Assembly (NCBI GenBank): GCA_023427285.1
Contig: JAEZBH010000417.1
Span: 1-7,412, forward strand
Source: Pseudomonadota bacterium
GTDB lineage: Bacteria > Pseudomonadota > Alphaproteobacteria > Sphingomonadales > Sphingomonadaceae
Direction of reading: 5' to 3'
DNA length: 7,412 bases
Shown here piece after piece: positions 1 to 5,152 of this stretch. A program made the translations under genes and the position numbers. Within the stretch, counting starts at the first letter, position 1; every line of letters begins with the position of its first letter. The notes under the pieces were generated by a model. The model was not told where the DNA came from, ran no database searches, and saw only the letters and a list, made by a program, of their open reading frames with translations.

Positions 1-242
1 GCAAAGACCTGCACCAGCACCGAGAGCATGTTCTTGGCGCGCACCAGGCCGCCGTAGAACAGGCCGAGGGCCGGTACGATCATCATGGCCACCAGCACGG
101 TTGAAATCAGCATCCACGCCGTATCGCCGGTGTCGATGGTGGGGGTTGCCTCCGCAGCCTCTTGGGCGAAGGCCGCCCCTGCGGCCAGCGCTGTGCCGAG
201 ACCGGCCGCAGCGCTTGCAAAGTAACGTTGAAGTTTCTGCAT
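1..242 (-). CDS. amtB: Ammonium transporter AmtB, N-terminal part (cut by window edge)
   Basis: Reading the minus strand from the ATG at 242 gives 80 codons that stay open to the window edge. The N-terminus ([16 protein letters not shown], then a small-residue stretch ending AAFAQEA) looks like a cleavable signal peptide cut after about residue 26, as in many proteobacterial AmtB proteins. Next come DTAWMLIST, the first transmembrane helix, and then [20 protein letters not shown], the hallmark start of the Amt/Mep/Rh family. The full protein would be a trimeric inner-membrane channel that takes up ammonium. The start is supported by AAGGG about 8 nt upstream and by the position 15 nt after the glnK stop. 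It is the second gene of the glnK-amtB operon and is presumably driven by the sigma-54 promoter ahead of glnK. GlnK is known to plug AmtB when nitrogen is plentiful. The remaining helices lie outside the window. Confidence 0.95.
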   Translation of the reverse strand, partial: MQKLQRYFASAAAGLGTALAAGAAFAQEAAEATPTIDTGDTAWMLISTVLVAMMIVPALGLFYGGLVRAKNMLSVLVQVF

Positions 243-257
243 GTTGCTACCCTTGTC

Positions 258-596
258 CTACAGAGCCAGCTCGTTGCGCTCGCCGGTGCGGATGCGCACG
301 ACTTCCGACACATGGGTGACGAAGATCTTGCCGTCGCCGATGGTGTTGGTGCTTCCCGCGTGCTGAATGGCCTCGATGCTGGGCTCTGCCATGTCGTCGG
401 CCACCACCATCTCCAGCCGCAGTTTGGGCATCAGATTGGTGGTGTACTCCGCGCCTCGGTAAATCTCGGTTTGACCTTTTTGCCGTCCGAAGCCCTTCAC
501 CTCGGTTACGGTCATTCCCTCCACGCCGATGGCGGTCAGCGCGTCGCGCACCTCATCGAACTTGTAGGGTTTGATGATCGCCGTGATCAGTTTCAT
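258..596 (-). CDS. glnK: Nitrogen regulatory protein P-II, GlnK type
   Basis: This 112-aa protein has the exact usual length of P-II signal-transduction proteins, trimers that bind ATP/ADP and 2-oxoglutarate and report nitrogen status. The start MKLITAIIKP, the T-loop motif GRQKGQTEIYRGAEY with Tyr51 (the uridylylation site in proteobacteria), the B-loop IGDGKIF with Lys90, and the C-terminal RIRTGE with Arg101 and Arg103 are all present. Asn54 is GlnK-like (E. coli GlnB has Asp there), and the amtB neighbour agrees. The frame is open upstream to 644, but the ATG at 596 is chosen because GGGAGG lies about 7 nt before it and the family always starts there. An oddity is the B-loop, which reads S-T-N-T-I-G-D-G-K: Asn84 and Thr85 replace the common Gly-Lys. 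Its likely role is to bind AmtB and block ammonium uptake, and to feed into NtrB/NtrC control. Confidence 0.96.
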   Translation of the reverse strand: MKLITAIIKPYKFDEVRDALTAIGVEGMTVTEVKGFGRQKGQTEIYRGAEYTTNLMPKLRLEMVVADDMAEPSIEAIQHAGSTNTIGDGKIFVTHVSEVVRIRTGERNELAL

Positions 597-644
597 CCCC
601 GCCTCCCTGCTGACCGGCCACGAGCTGACCGGCTGAGGGTTCAT

Positions 645-660
645 TGCAGGAGGCGTGCCA
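645..660 (-). promoter_or_regulatory. Sigma-54 (-24/-12) promoter of glnK-amtB
   Basis: On the minus strand the sequence is TGGCACGCCTCCTGCA. Against the RpoN consensus TGGCAC-N5-TTGCA only the first T of the second element differs. The essential GG (658-659, about -24/-25) and GC (646-647, about -12/-13) are exact and correctly spaced. This predicts transcription starting near 634, a leader of about 38 nt, and the glnK ribosome-binding site inside it. Sigma-54 control of glnK-amtB by NtrC is the rule in proteobacteria. Transcription would need an activator bound upstream; the palindrome at 760..803 is one candidate site. Confidence 0.85.
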
Positions 661-678
661 AACCTGGACAGTTTCCAG

Positions 679-698
679 AAAACGCCGGAAATCCGGCG
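679..698 (-). terminator. Intrinsic terminator after the patatin-like gene
   Basis: On the minus strand the sequence CGCCGGATTTCCGGCG (698 down to 683) is a perfect 7-bp GC-rich inverted repeat around two bases. TTTT (682..679) follows directly, then CT. It lies about 108 nt past the stop of the patatin-like gene and just before the glnK promoter, so it would insulate glnK-amtB from read-through. The T-run is short, so efficiency is uncertain. Confidence 0.7.
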
Positions 699-759
699 GG
701 GAAGACAAGAAATCCTGCCGGGAGAGTAAGGAGGGTGTTCGCCTGCTGGTCAGGAAAAT

Positions 760-803
760 GCACAACAATTAGGCATTATGATATATATGCCTAAATTATG
801 TGC
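760..803. promoter_or_regulatory. 44-bp imperfect palindrome, candidate enhancer site of glnK
   Basis: An AT-rich dyad is centred at 781.5. The inner arms are perfect: TTAGGCAT (769-776) and ATGCCTAA (787-794), separated by 10 bases. The outer arms GCACA (760-764) and TGTGC (799-803) also pair, with three mismatched positions between inner and outer arms. The centre lies about 147 bp upstream of the predicted glnK start, the usual range for activators of sigma-54 promoters. The outer GCAC/GTGC halves recall NtrC half-sites, but their separation (35 bases between them) is far too wide for one classical 17-bp NtrC site. It also begins 3 nt past the patatin-gene stop, so a role as a transcript-end hairpin is possible. 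Confidence 0.5.
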
Positions 804-805
804 GG

Positions 806-1645
806 CTATTTTGAGCGGAGGGCTGCTATCTGGTCCCAAGCGGCTTCGGTTGCGCGTCGTCCGGCCTGAATGAGGTCGTCCGCCCTCGTGAAGTCGCCAA
901 CATCGATGTGGCCGATGGGGGGGGTGATGACCAGATCGGCCGGGTGCGCCGCCAGCACATGATTGGCCAGTGTCGAGAGCAGCAGGCCGAGCGAGGCGCG
1001 GGTGGTGCGGATGGCAGAGACGCGCGAGGCGCTTGCGGCCCTGCGGAAACCGGCGGTAGCGGCGCGGTTTGCATAGTCGCCCTGAAGGTTGACCGCGATG
1101 ATCGGGCTGGTGCTGATCTGGCGCGCGGCAGAGACGGGCACGGGGTTGACCAGTCCGCCGTCGGCCAGCATCCGCCCTTCGCGCAGCACGGGCTTGAAAA
1201 TGCCGGGAATGGCCAGCGATGCCCGCACGGCCTCGACCACCGAGCCGTCCCGCAGCACGACCTCCGTGCCGGAGATCAGATCCGCGGCCACGGTTGCGCA
1301 GGGCAGGGGAAGGTTTTCAAGGCGCAGGCCGTCAAAGTGCAGGCGCAACTGGCGCTCGATGGTGCGCCCGCCCAGCATCCCGCCCCTGAAACTCACGTCC
1401 AGATAGCTCAGCACGGTCAGCCCGGTGGCGGACAGGGCCAGCTCCTCCAGCGCATCCAGCTTGTCAGCAGCAATGCAGGCGGCAACCACAGCGCCGATGC
1501 TGGTGCCTGCCACGGCATCGATTTTTACGCCCCGCTCAACGAGGGTGCGCACAACGCCGATATGCGCCCAGCCCAGCGCAGCGCCGCCGCCCAGAGCAAG
1601 GGCGACGGTGGGAGGCTGCGCGGGTTGCAACGGGTCTGAAGACAC
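806..1645 (-). CDS. Patatin-like phospholipase family protein
   Basis: This is a 279-aa serine acyl hydrolase of the bacterial patatin family (RssA/NTE type), which cleaves lipid acyl esters through a Ser-Asp dyad. From the chosen start, the oxyanion-hole loop LGGGAALGWAHIG spans residues 18-30, the nucleophile elbow GTSIG places Ser49, and the catalytic Asp162 lies in ADGG (161-164). There is no signal peptide or clear membrane helix, so it is probably cytosolic or membrane-associated; the substrate cannot be told. The start is uncertain. The frame is open back to a GTG at 1753, inside the acetyltransferase gene, but no candidate has a good ribosome-binding site. The GTG at 1645, just after the acetyltransferase stop at 1660, leaves a normal 14-residue lead into the first beta strand and suggests translational coupling. 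It is followed by the dyad at 760..803 and the terminator at 679..698. Confidence 0.88.
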   Translation of the reverse strand: MSSDPLQPAQPPTVALALGGGAALGWAHIGVVRTLVERGVKIDAVAGTSIGAVVAACIAADKLDALEELALSATGLTVLSYLDVSFRGGMLGGRTIERQLRLHFDGLRLENLPLPCATVAADLISGTEVVLRDGSVVEAVRASLAIPGIFKPVLREGRMLADGGLVNPVPVSAARQISTSPIIAVNLQGDYANRAATAGFRRAASASRVSAIRTTRASLGLLLSTLANHVLAAHPADLVITPPIGHIDVGDFTRADDLIQAGRRATEAAWDQIAALRSK

Positions 1646-1659
1646 AAGGGCTGGGTGTG

Positions 1660-2094
1660 TCAGAGGGGGCGCATCAGGAAATCGCCGGATTTGCACAGGG
1701 CCATGAACTGCGCCGAGTGACGGAGCACGTCCGGTGCTGTCGTCAGCTCGCACGGCATGAAGCCGTGCTGGGTGAAGATGTTCTCCGCATCATCCGTGAA
1801 CAGATACAGGGTCTTCATGCCCTCGCGGCGTGCGCAGGTGGCCAGCTCTTCCAGCATGGTGCCGCACAGGCCCTGCCCGTGGTGGCAGCTCGTTGTCAGG
1901 AAGGAGCGCAGCACGGCGGCATCGCCGTGGATTTCCATGCTCCCGATGGCAACCCGCCAGCCATCGTCGTCAACGAATGCGAATAACTTCCGGTTATCGT
2001 CGGGCAGTTCACCGGCCAGCAAGGTACTGTGCGCCAAAACCGAAGATAGGGCGTCGTAGTCTTCCCGCGGGATCGGGACCATCTTGAGGCTCAT
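1660..2094 (-). CDS. GNAT-family N-acetyltransferase, ArsN2-like
   Basis: This 144-aa protein belongs to the acetyl-CoA-dependent GNAT superfamily. The conserved core is AAVLRSFLT (59-67), then the acetyl-CoA pyrophosphate loop HGQGLCGTMLEEL (72-84), then GMKTLYLFTDDAENIFTQHGF (92-112) and APDVLRHSAQFMALC (120-134). The last two blocks resemble the ArsN2 group, annotated as arsenic-resistance acetyltransferases; the acceptor is not readable from sequence. Cys77 occupies a loop position that is usually Gly or Ala. The start is well supported by AGGAGGG about 7 nt before the ATG at 2094. No arsenic-resistance gene (arsR, arsB, arsC, arsH) is nearby, so the physiological substrate remains open; the partner gene is the patatin-like hydrolase 14 nt downstream. 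Confidence 0.85.
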   Translation of the reverse strand: MSLKMVPIPREDYDALSSVLAHSTLLAGELPDDNRKLFAFVDDDGWRVAIGSMEIHGDAAVLRSFLTTSCHHGQGLCGTMLEELATCARREGMKTLYLFTDDAENIFTQHGFMPCELTTAPDVLRHSAQFMALCKSGDFLMRPL

Positions 2095-2379
2095 GGTGTT
2101 TCCCTCCTCGCCTGATTAGAAGGGTAAGCGATAGTTGGCCTGCCGGGCAATGGTCTGGGCGGAACCTGTTCATGGCGCAGCGCCGCCATTGCCAAGCCTT
2201 TGTCCAAATGCCCGACGAAGCGATTTGTTTCCCAAGGGAATTTGTGTGGACCCGCCTGATGAGGGCAGGGCCGTATCCCTGCCGAATAGTGTGGAAATCA
2301 TCTAAATTAATACGGATGCGTGACGTCAGATTAGGCCGAATCGCCGCCCCGAATCGGAAAGGCAGGCCGATCCGTTGCG
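2095..2379. other. 285-bp spacer without a gene; several inverted repeats
   Basis: I see no credible coding frame here. It must hold the promoter for the acetyltransferase and the end of the DUF2007-type transcript, both on the minus strand. A weak -10-like TCTAAT lies on the minus strand about 20 nt ahead of the acetyltransferase ribosome-binding site, without a convincing -35. Inverted repeats: GGCAATGG/CCATTGCC (2146-2153 and 2186-2193) enclosing the 11-bp palindrome GGCGCAGCGCC (2174-2184); GGCAGGG/CCCTGCC with a 6-base loop (2264-2283); the palindrome TGACGTCA (2321-2328) in an AT-richer stretch; and CCGATCCG/CGAATCGG (2350-2374). CCGAATCG also occurs twice, 13 bp apart (2336 and 2349). 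Confidence 0.6.
2350..2374 (-). terminator. Possible hairpin ending the DUF2007-type transcript
   Basis: Five nucleotides past the TGA of the DUF2007-type gene the minus strand reads CGGATCGG, a 9-base loop, then CCGATTCG. This forms an 8-bp stem with one G-U pair. No T-run follows, so it is not a standard intrinsic terminator; it may be a transcript-end stabiliser or chance. Confidence 0.25.
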
Positions 2380-2658
2380 TCAGCTTTTCTGGCTGTCATC
2401 GTCCTTGTCGGCAGGCGGGGGCGGCTGGGTGTTCAGCAGCAAAATGGCCTGTTCGGCCTGCGGCGTCGGGACGTGCAGAATGATGCCGTGCATGGTCGGG
2501 TCAACGCCCGGCAGGATATGGGCGCTGTATGCCCCTTCAAGGCCGGGGGAGAGGCCATAGGCTTCCAGCATGGTCTTGGCGATCTCGGCATCGGCCAGAC
2601 TCTCAAAGCGGGCCACTTCCGCCCATTCCGTCTCTTCCGGCAAATCAGGCAAGCGCAT
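2380..2658 (-). CDS. DUF2007-type small protein (putative signal-transducing protein)
   Basis: This 92-aa soluble protein has the DUF2007 look. WAEVARFESLADAEIAKTML (12-31) is a short strand followed by a helix that begins at an Ala-Asp-Ala-Glu-Ile segment. Then come EAYGL (32-36), a middle segment and a second strand, GIILHVPTPQAEQAILLL (58-75). The C-terminal tail (QPPPPADKDDDSQKS) is acidic and probably disordered. The family is annotated as putative signal-transducing, but its biochemical role is unknown. The frame continues upstream through a GTG at 2667 to a TTG at 2691. The ATG at 2658 is the simplest start and sits about 11 residues before the domain, but its ribosome-binding site is poor (GGGAG directly adjacent), so the GTG cannot be excluded. 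It reads the same way as tldD, with the 106-bp repeat between them. Confidence 0.75.
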   Translation of the reverse strand: MRLPDLPEETEWAEVARFESLADAEIAKTMLEAYGLSPGLEGAYSAHILPGVDPTMHGIILHVPTPQAEQAILLLNTQPPPPADKDDDSQKS

Positions 2659-2743
2659 CTCCCGCACGTGTCCAGAGGCTTTTATGGACAATGCGTGAGG
2701 CTGTGTTTCGTTCCGGAAGAGGGCTGGACTTGGCCGCGCAGGC

Positions 2744-2849
2744 TTAGAGCCTTTTCCGATCTGATTGCATCAGATCGCGGCTCTAAACTCTTTATGGGTC
2801 GCACTTTCTTAAGCGCAGGGTGTTCCACCCTGCTCGAAAGCTGCTCTAG
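2744..2849. repeat. 106-bp double-hairpin intergenic repeat, alphaproteobacterial type
   Basis: The element has near-inverted ends: TTAGAGC at 2744-2750 and GCTCTAG at 2843-2849 (6 of 7 pair). Its first half is a nested hairpin. The outer arms are TTAGAGCC (2744-2751) and GGCTCTAA (2779-2786). The inner arms are CGATCTGAT (2757-2765) and ATCAGATCG (2769-2777) around TGC. The second half holds a perfect 8-bp stem GCAGGGTG-TTC-CACCCTGC (2815-2833), followed by TCGAAAG. From memory this layout matches a palindromic repeat scattered through alphaproteobacterial intergenic regions (RIME-like mosaic elements of rhizobia and relatives). It encodes no protein and was probably spread in trans. Its right end overlaps the tldD stop codon, so on the tldD transcript both hairpins lie immediately 3' of the coding region. 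Confidence 0.8.
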
Positions 2850-4282
2850 CCGGTGCCGCCCACGGTCAGGCCCTCGATCAGCAGCGTCGGCTGGCCGACG
2901 CCTGCGGGCACCGACTGGCCGCCCTTGCCGCACACGCCAATGCCGGGGTCGAGCGCCAGATCATTGCCGATCGCCTTCACGCGGGTCAGCACGTCCGGGC
3001 CGTTGCCGATGAGCGTTGCGCCTTTAAGCGGACGGCCCAGCTTGCCGTCCTCCACCTCGTAGGCTTCCGTGCAGGAGAACACGAACTTGCCCGAGGTGAT
3101 GTCCACCTGTCCACCGCCGAAGGTCTTGGCGTAGATGCCCTTCTTGACCGAGCCCAGAATGTCGGCGGGCTCGCGGTCGCCTGCCAGCATGAAGGTGTTG
3201 GTCATGCGCGGCATGGGGGCATGGGCAAAGCTTTCGCGCCGCCCGTTGCCGGTGGCCTTGACGCCCATCAGGCGGGCGTTCATGCGGTCCTGCATGTAGC
3301 CCTTCAGAATGCCGTCCTCGATGAGCACGGTGCGCTCGGTCGGCGTGCCTTCATCGTCAATGGTGATCGAGCCGCGCAAGGCTTCCAGCGAGCCGTCGTC
3401 CACCACGGTCACGCCGGGGGCGGCCACCCGCTCGCCGATGCGCCCCGAAAAGGCGGACGAGCCCTTGCGGTTGAAGTCGCCCTCAAGCCCGTGGCCGATG
3501 GCCTCGTGCAGCAGCACGCCGGGCCAGCCGGGGCCGAGCACCACGGTCATCTCGCCAGCCGGAGCCGGAACGGCGTCAAGGTTCACCAGCGCCTGCCGCA
3601 GCGCCTCGTCCGCCGCGTTCTGCCAGGTGGCGGGAGAGAGCAGGCGGGAATAATCGTAGCGGCCGCCCAGCCCCTCGAAGCCGGACTCGCGCCGGTCGCC
3701 ATCCTGCGCGATCACCTGCACGTTGAGGCGCACCAGCGGGCGCACGTCCCAGGCGCGGTAGCCGTCCGGGCGCAGAATCTCGATGACGGTCCACGAGCCG
3801 ATGAGCGAGGCGGACACCTGCGCCACCCGCGGGTCCTTGTTGCGCAGGTAGGCGTCGATATCGGCCAGCAGCTTGGTCTTGGCCTCGAAGGAGAAGCCGT
3901 CGAACGGATTGTCCGGCTGGTAGAGCATCCGGTTGGTGCGCATCGGGGCATCCGCCCACTGGCCTGCACGCCCGGTGCGGATGGTCGAGACCGTATCGCC
4001 CGCGCGGCGGATGGCGGCCTCGGAGAGTTCGTTGGCATGGGCAAAGCCGGTGGTCTCGCCCAGCACGCCGCGCAGGCCGAAGCCCTGCGTCGTATCGAAG
4101 GTGGCGCTTTTCAGGCGTCCGTCATCGAAGCCGAAGGATTCGGAGAGCGTGTACTGAAGGTACAGCTCGCCATCGTCCAGACCCGCCAGCTTTTCCGCAA
4201 CAAGGCTGGCGATGCGCGCCTCGTCCATGTCAGTGCGGTCATAGAACAGGTCTCGGGCAAGCGCGGCGGAAGTCTTCGACAC
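2846..4282 (-). CDS. tldD: Metalloprotease TldD
   Basis: This 478-aa protein matches the usual TldD length of about 480. TldD with TldE (PmbA) forms a cytosolic zinc protease that trims small unfolded peptides; it matures microcin B17 and degrades CcdA in E. coli. From the GTG start, the metal-binding helix HEAIGHGLEGDFNRKG spans 259-274 (His259, Glu260, His264), followed by SAFSGRIGE. The third ligand is Cys451 in GVCGKGGQS, and the C-terminus ends LTVGGTG as in the family. The frame is open to 4534. The GTG at 4282 is chosen because AAGGA lies 8 nt upstream and the length then fits; the next Met would remove 18 residues. The partner tldE is not in the window. The stop codon TAG sits in the end of the 106-bp repeat, and the leader upstream is full of hairpins. 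Confidence 0.95.
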   Translation of the reverse strand: MSKTSAALARDLFYDRTDMDEARIASLVAEKLAGLDDGELYLQYTLSESFGFDDGRLKSATFDTTQGFGLRGVLGETTGFAHANELSEAAIRRAGDTVSTIRTGRAGQWADAPMRTNRMLYQPDNPFDGFSFEAKTKLLADIDAYLRNKDPRVAQVSASLIGSWTVIEILRPDGYRAWDVRPLVRLNVQVIAQDGDRRESGFEGLGGRYDYSRLLSPATWQNAADEALRQALVNLDAVPAPAGEMTVVLGPGWPGVLLHEAIGHGLEGDFNRKGSSAFSGRIGERVAAPGVTVVDDGSLEALRGSITIDDEGTPTERTVLIEDGILKGYMQDRMNARLMGVKATGNGRRESFAHAPMPRMTNTFMLAGDREPADILGSVKKGIYAKTFGGGQVDITSGKFVFSCTEAYEVEDGKLGRPLKGATLIGNGPDVLTRVKAIGNDLALDPGIGVCGKGGQSVPAGVGQPTLLIEGLTVGGTG

Positions 4283-4299
4283 GGCTTTGGTCCTTATTT

Positions 4300-4347
4300 G
4301 GTGGCTGCACGCCACCTCCGCCCGAGACGCCGCAAGGCGGGGCGGGC
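4300..4347 (-). promoter_or_regulatory. Two hairpins in the tldD leader next to the ribosome-binding site
   Basis: On the minus strand, GCCCG (4347-4343) and CGGGC (4324-4320) form an outer stem around CGCC-TTGC-GGCG, with a CCC/TCT internal loop. This is followed by a perfect 6-bp stem GGTGGC-GTGCA-GCCACC (4316-4300). The second hairpin ends only about 4 nt before the tldD AAGGA, so it could affect translation. No known riboswitch or leader family is recognised. Confidence 0.4.
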
Positions 4348-4353
4348 TACTCT

Positions 4354-4415
4354 GCAACAATTGCCCGGAGCTTTGCCGGGCGGCGCAACAATTGCCCGGA
4401 GCTTTGCCGGGCGGC
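4354..4415. repeat. Two perfect 31-bp tandem copies, each a hairpin
   Basis: Positions 4354-4384 and 4385-4415 are identical 31-base units. Each starts GCAACAATTGCCCGG and ends CCGGGCGGC, and holds a 6-bp GC stem (GCCCGG/CCGGGC) with a 7-base loop. On the minus strand each stem is followed by AATTGTTGC, which is slightly T-rich and terminator-like but not a proper T-run. The unit length is not a multiple of three, and the copies lie between the zinc-finger gene and tldD, so this is a non-coding duplication. It may be a local duplication of a weak terminator or a REP-like element. Confidence 0.75.
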
Positions 4416-4417
4416 TC

Positions 4418-4474
4418 GGACCTGGGGCCGTTTTTGTGGAACAGGCCCCTGTCCCCAGCAGCCTTTAGGCTGCT
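4418..4474 (-). terminator. Double hairpin at the end of the zinc-finger gene
   Basis: AGCAGCCTTTAGGCTGCT (4457-4474) is a perfect 8-bp dyad around two bases that includes the TAA stop of the zinc-finger gene. Directly beyond it on the minus strand, GGAC-A-GGGGCC (4454-4444) pairs with GGCCCC-AG-GTCC (4429-4418) around a 14-base loop. Together they look like a transcript-end structure, but neither stem is followed by a T-run on the minus strand, so intrinsic termination is not established. Confidence 0.35.
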
Positions 4475-4659
4475 TTCTGGGAATCGTCCGAGGGGCCGCC
4501 CTTCAGGATGTACTGACGATCGCAATAACCGCACTCAACCTTGCCGCTCGCGCCGAACTTCATATAAACGCGCGGGTGGCCGAGTGGTCCCTCACCGCCG
4601 TCGCAAGCGACCTGCGGGGTATCGACGTAAATGACTTCCGGTGCCGGAGGAACGCTCAT
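4465..4659 (-). CDS. CHCC zinc-finger domain protein
   Basis: This 64-aa protein consists almost entirely of a CHCC zinc finger. The ligands Cys19, His28, Cys43 and Cys46 lie in VACDGGEGPLGHPRVYMKF and VECGYCDRQYIL, matching the zf-CHCC pattern (C-x8-H-x14-C-x2-C). The domain is related to the mitochondrial complex I accessory subunit NDUFS6, and free-standing copies are common in alpha- and betaproteobacteria. The function of the bacterial single-domain proteins is not known. The ATG at 4659 has AGGGA about 9 nt upstream. It reads in the tldD direction and ends 182 nt before it, across a hairpin-rich spacer that includes its own stop codon. The C-terminus DDSQKAA is probably unstructured. 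Confidence 0.88.
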   Translation of the reverse strand: MSVPPAPEVIYVDTPQVACDGGEGPLGHPRVYMKFGASGKVECGYCDRQYILKGGPSDDSQKAA

Positions 4660-4744
4660 GCCCTGTAATCCCTGTCGGTAAACAGTGTTGTCTCGGGGGA
4701 AGCAGATAGCACCGCTTCTTGCGCGTTTGAAGGGCTGTGTGGTC

Positions 4745-5152
4745 TCAGGAGAGCGGCGGGCCTTTCAACTCGACCGTATTGCCCTCGGGATCGCTGATAT
4801 AAAGCGACGGGCCTTCGCCTTCCGCGCCGTAGCGCTGGGCAACCTCTCCGGCGTCAACGCCGTGTTCGGCCAGATGGCGGCGGATGGCCTCTGCATCGAA
4901 CGGGTCAACCCGCAGGCACAGATGATCCATGTTGCGCCCCTCGCGTGCCGGAGCCGCGCCTCCCATCTGTCCCAGCTTCCCGCTGACAGGCACCAGATCG
5001 ATGAGGGAGTGTCCGGCGCGCAGCTGGTAAAGGCCGATCTCGGTCTGGCTGCGCTCCAGCGGGCAGCCCAGGGCCTGCGTGTAAAATCGCAGCATGGCGG
5101 GCAAATCGCTGACCCTCAGCACCACATGGTCGATTCCGCGGATGTTGATCAT
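4745..5152 (-). CDS. VOC-family (glyoxalase/dioxygenase fold) protein
   Basis: This 135-aa protein is the size of a single VOC unit of two beta-alpha-beta-beta-beta modules. Module one starts IRGIDHVVLRVSDLPAMLRF (4-23) with His9. Module two starts NMDHLCLRVDPF (74-85) with His77 and ends LYISDPEGNTVELKG (117-131) with Glu128. His9, His77 and Glu128 sit at the standard VOC metal positions; His48 or Asp52 could complete the site. Substrates in this superfamily range from methylglyoxal-glutathione to antibiotics and catechols, so the reaction cannot be named. The frame extends to 5236, but the ATG at 5152 starts right before the first strand and has AAGGG 9 nt upstream. It diverges from the ABC transporter gene; 85 nt separate its end from the zinc-finger gene start, so the two may share a transcript. 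Confidence 0.88.
   Translation of the reverse strand: MINIRGIDHVVLRVSDLPAMLRFYTQALGCPLERSQTEIGLYQLRAGHSLIDLVPVSGKLGQMGGAAPAREGRNMDHLCLRVDPFDAEAIRRHLAEHGVDAGEVAQRYGAEGEGPSLYISDPEGNTVELKGPPLS

Noticed and set aside
2311..2323. TAATACGGA resembling a phage T7 promoter start
   Set aside because: The match ends after eight bases and no phage gene is present.
2172..2483. 103-codon plus-strand open frame in the spacer after the DUF2007-type gene
   Set aside because: It is Arg- and Cys-rich, has no ribosome-binding site or recognisable fold, and its second part is antisense to the DUF2007-type gene.
4354..4415. Tandem 31-bp units as a CRISPR array
   Set aside because: Only two copies, directly adjacent with no spacer, and no cas genes nearby.
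3221..4468. Long 415-codon plus-strand open frame
   Set aside because: It lies antisense to tldD, whose motifs (HEAIGHGLEGD, GVCGKGGQ) are unmistakable. Its own product is low-complexity Ala/Gly/Arg-rich sequence with no family motif, as expected in GC-rich DNA.
4283..4534. N-terminal extension of tldD by 84 residues
   Set aside because: It would run through the tandem hairpins and across the zinc-finger gene's end. The GTG at 4282 has a good ribosome-binding site and gives the normal family length.
4567..4600. A stretch GCGGGTGGCCGAGTGGT that looks like the start of a tRNA-Ser or tRNA-Leu
   Set aside because: It is the complement of codons for the zinc-finger protein's conserved GEGPLGHPR segment. 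No anticodon arm, T-arm (GGTTCGAATCC-like) or matching acceptor end follows.
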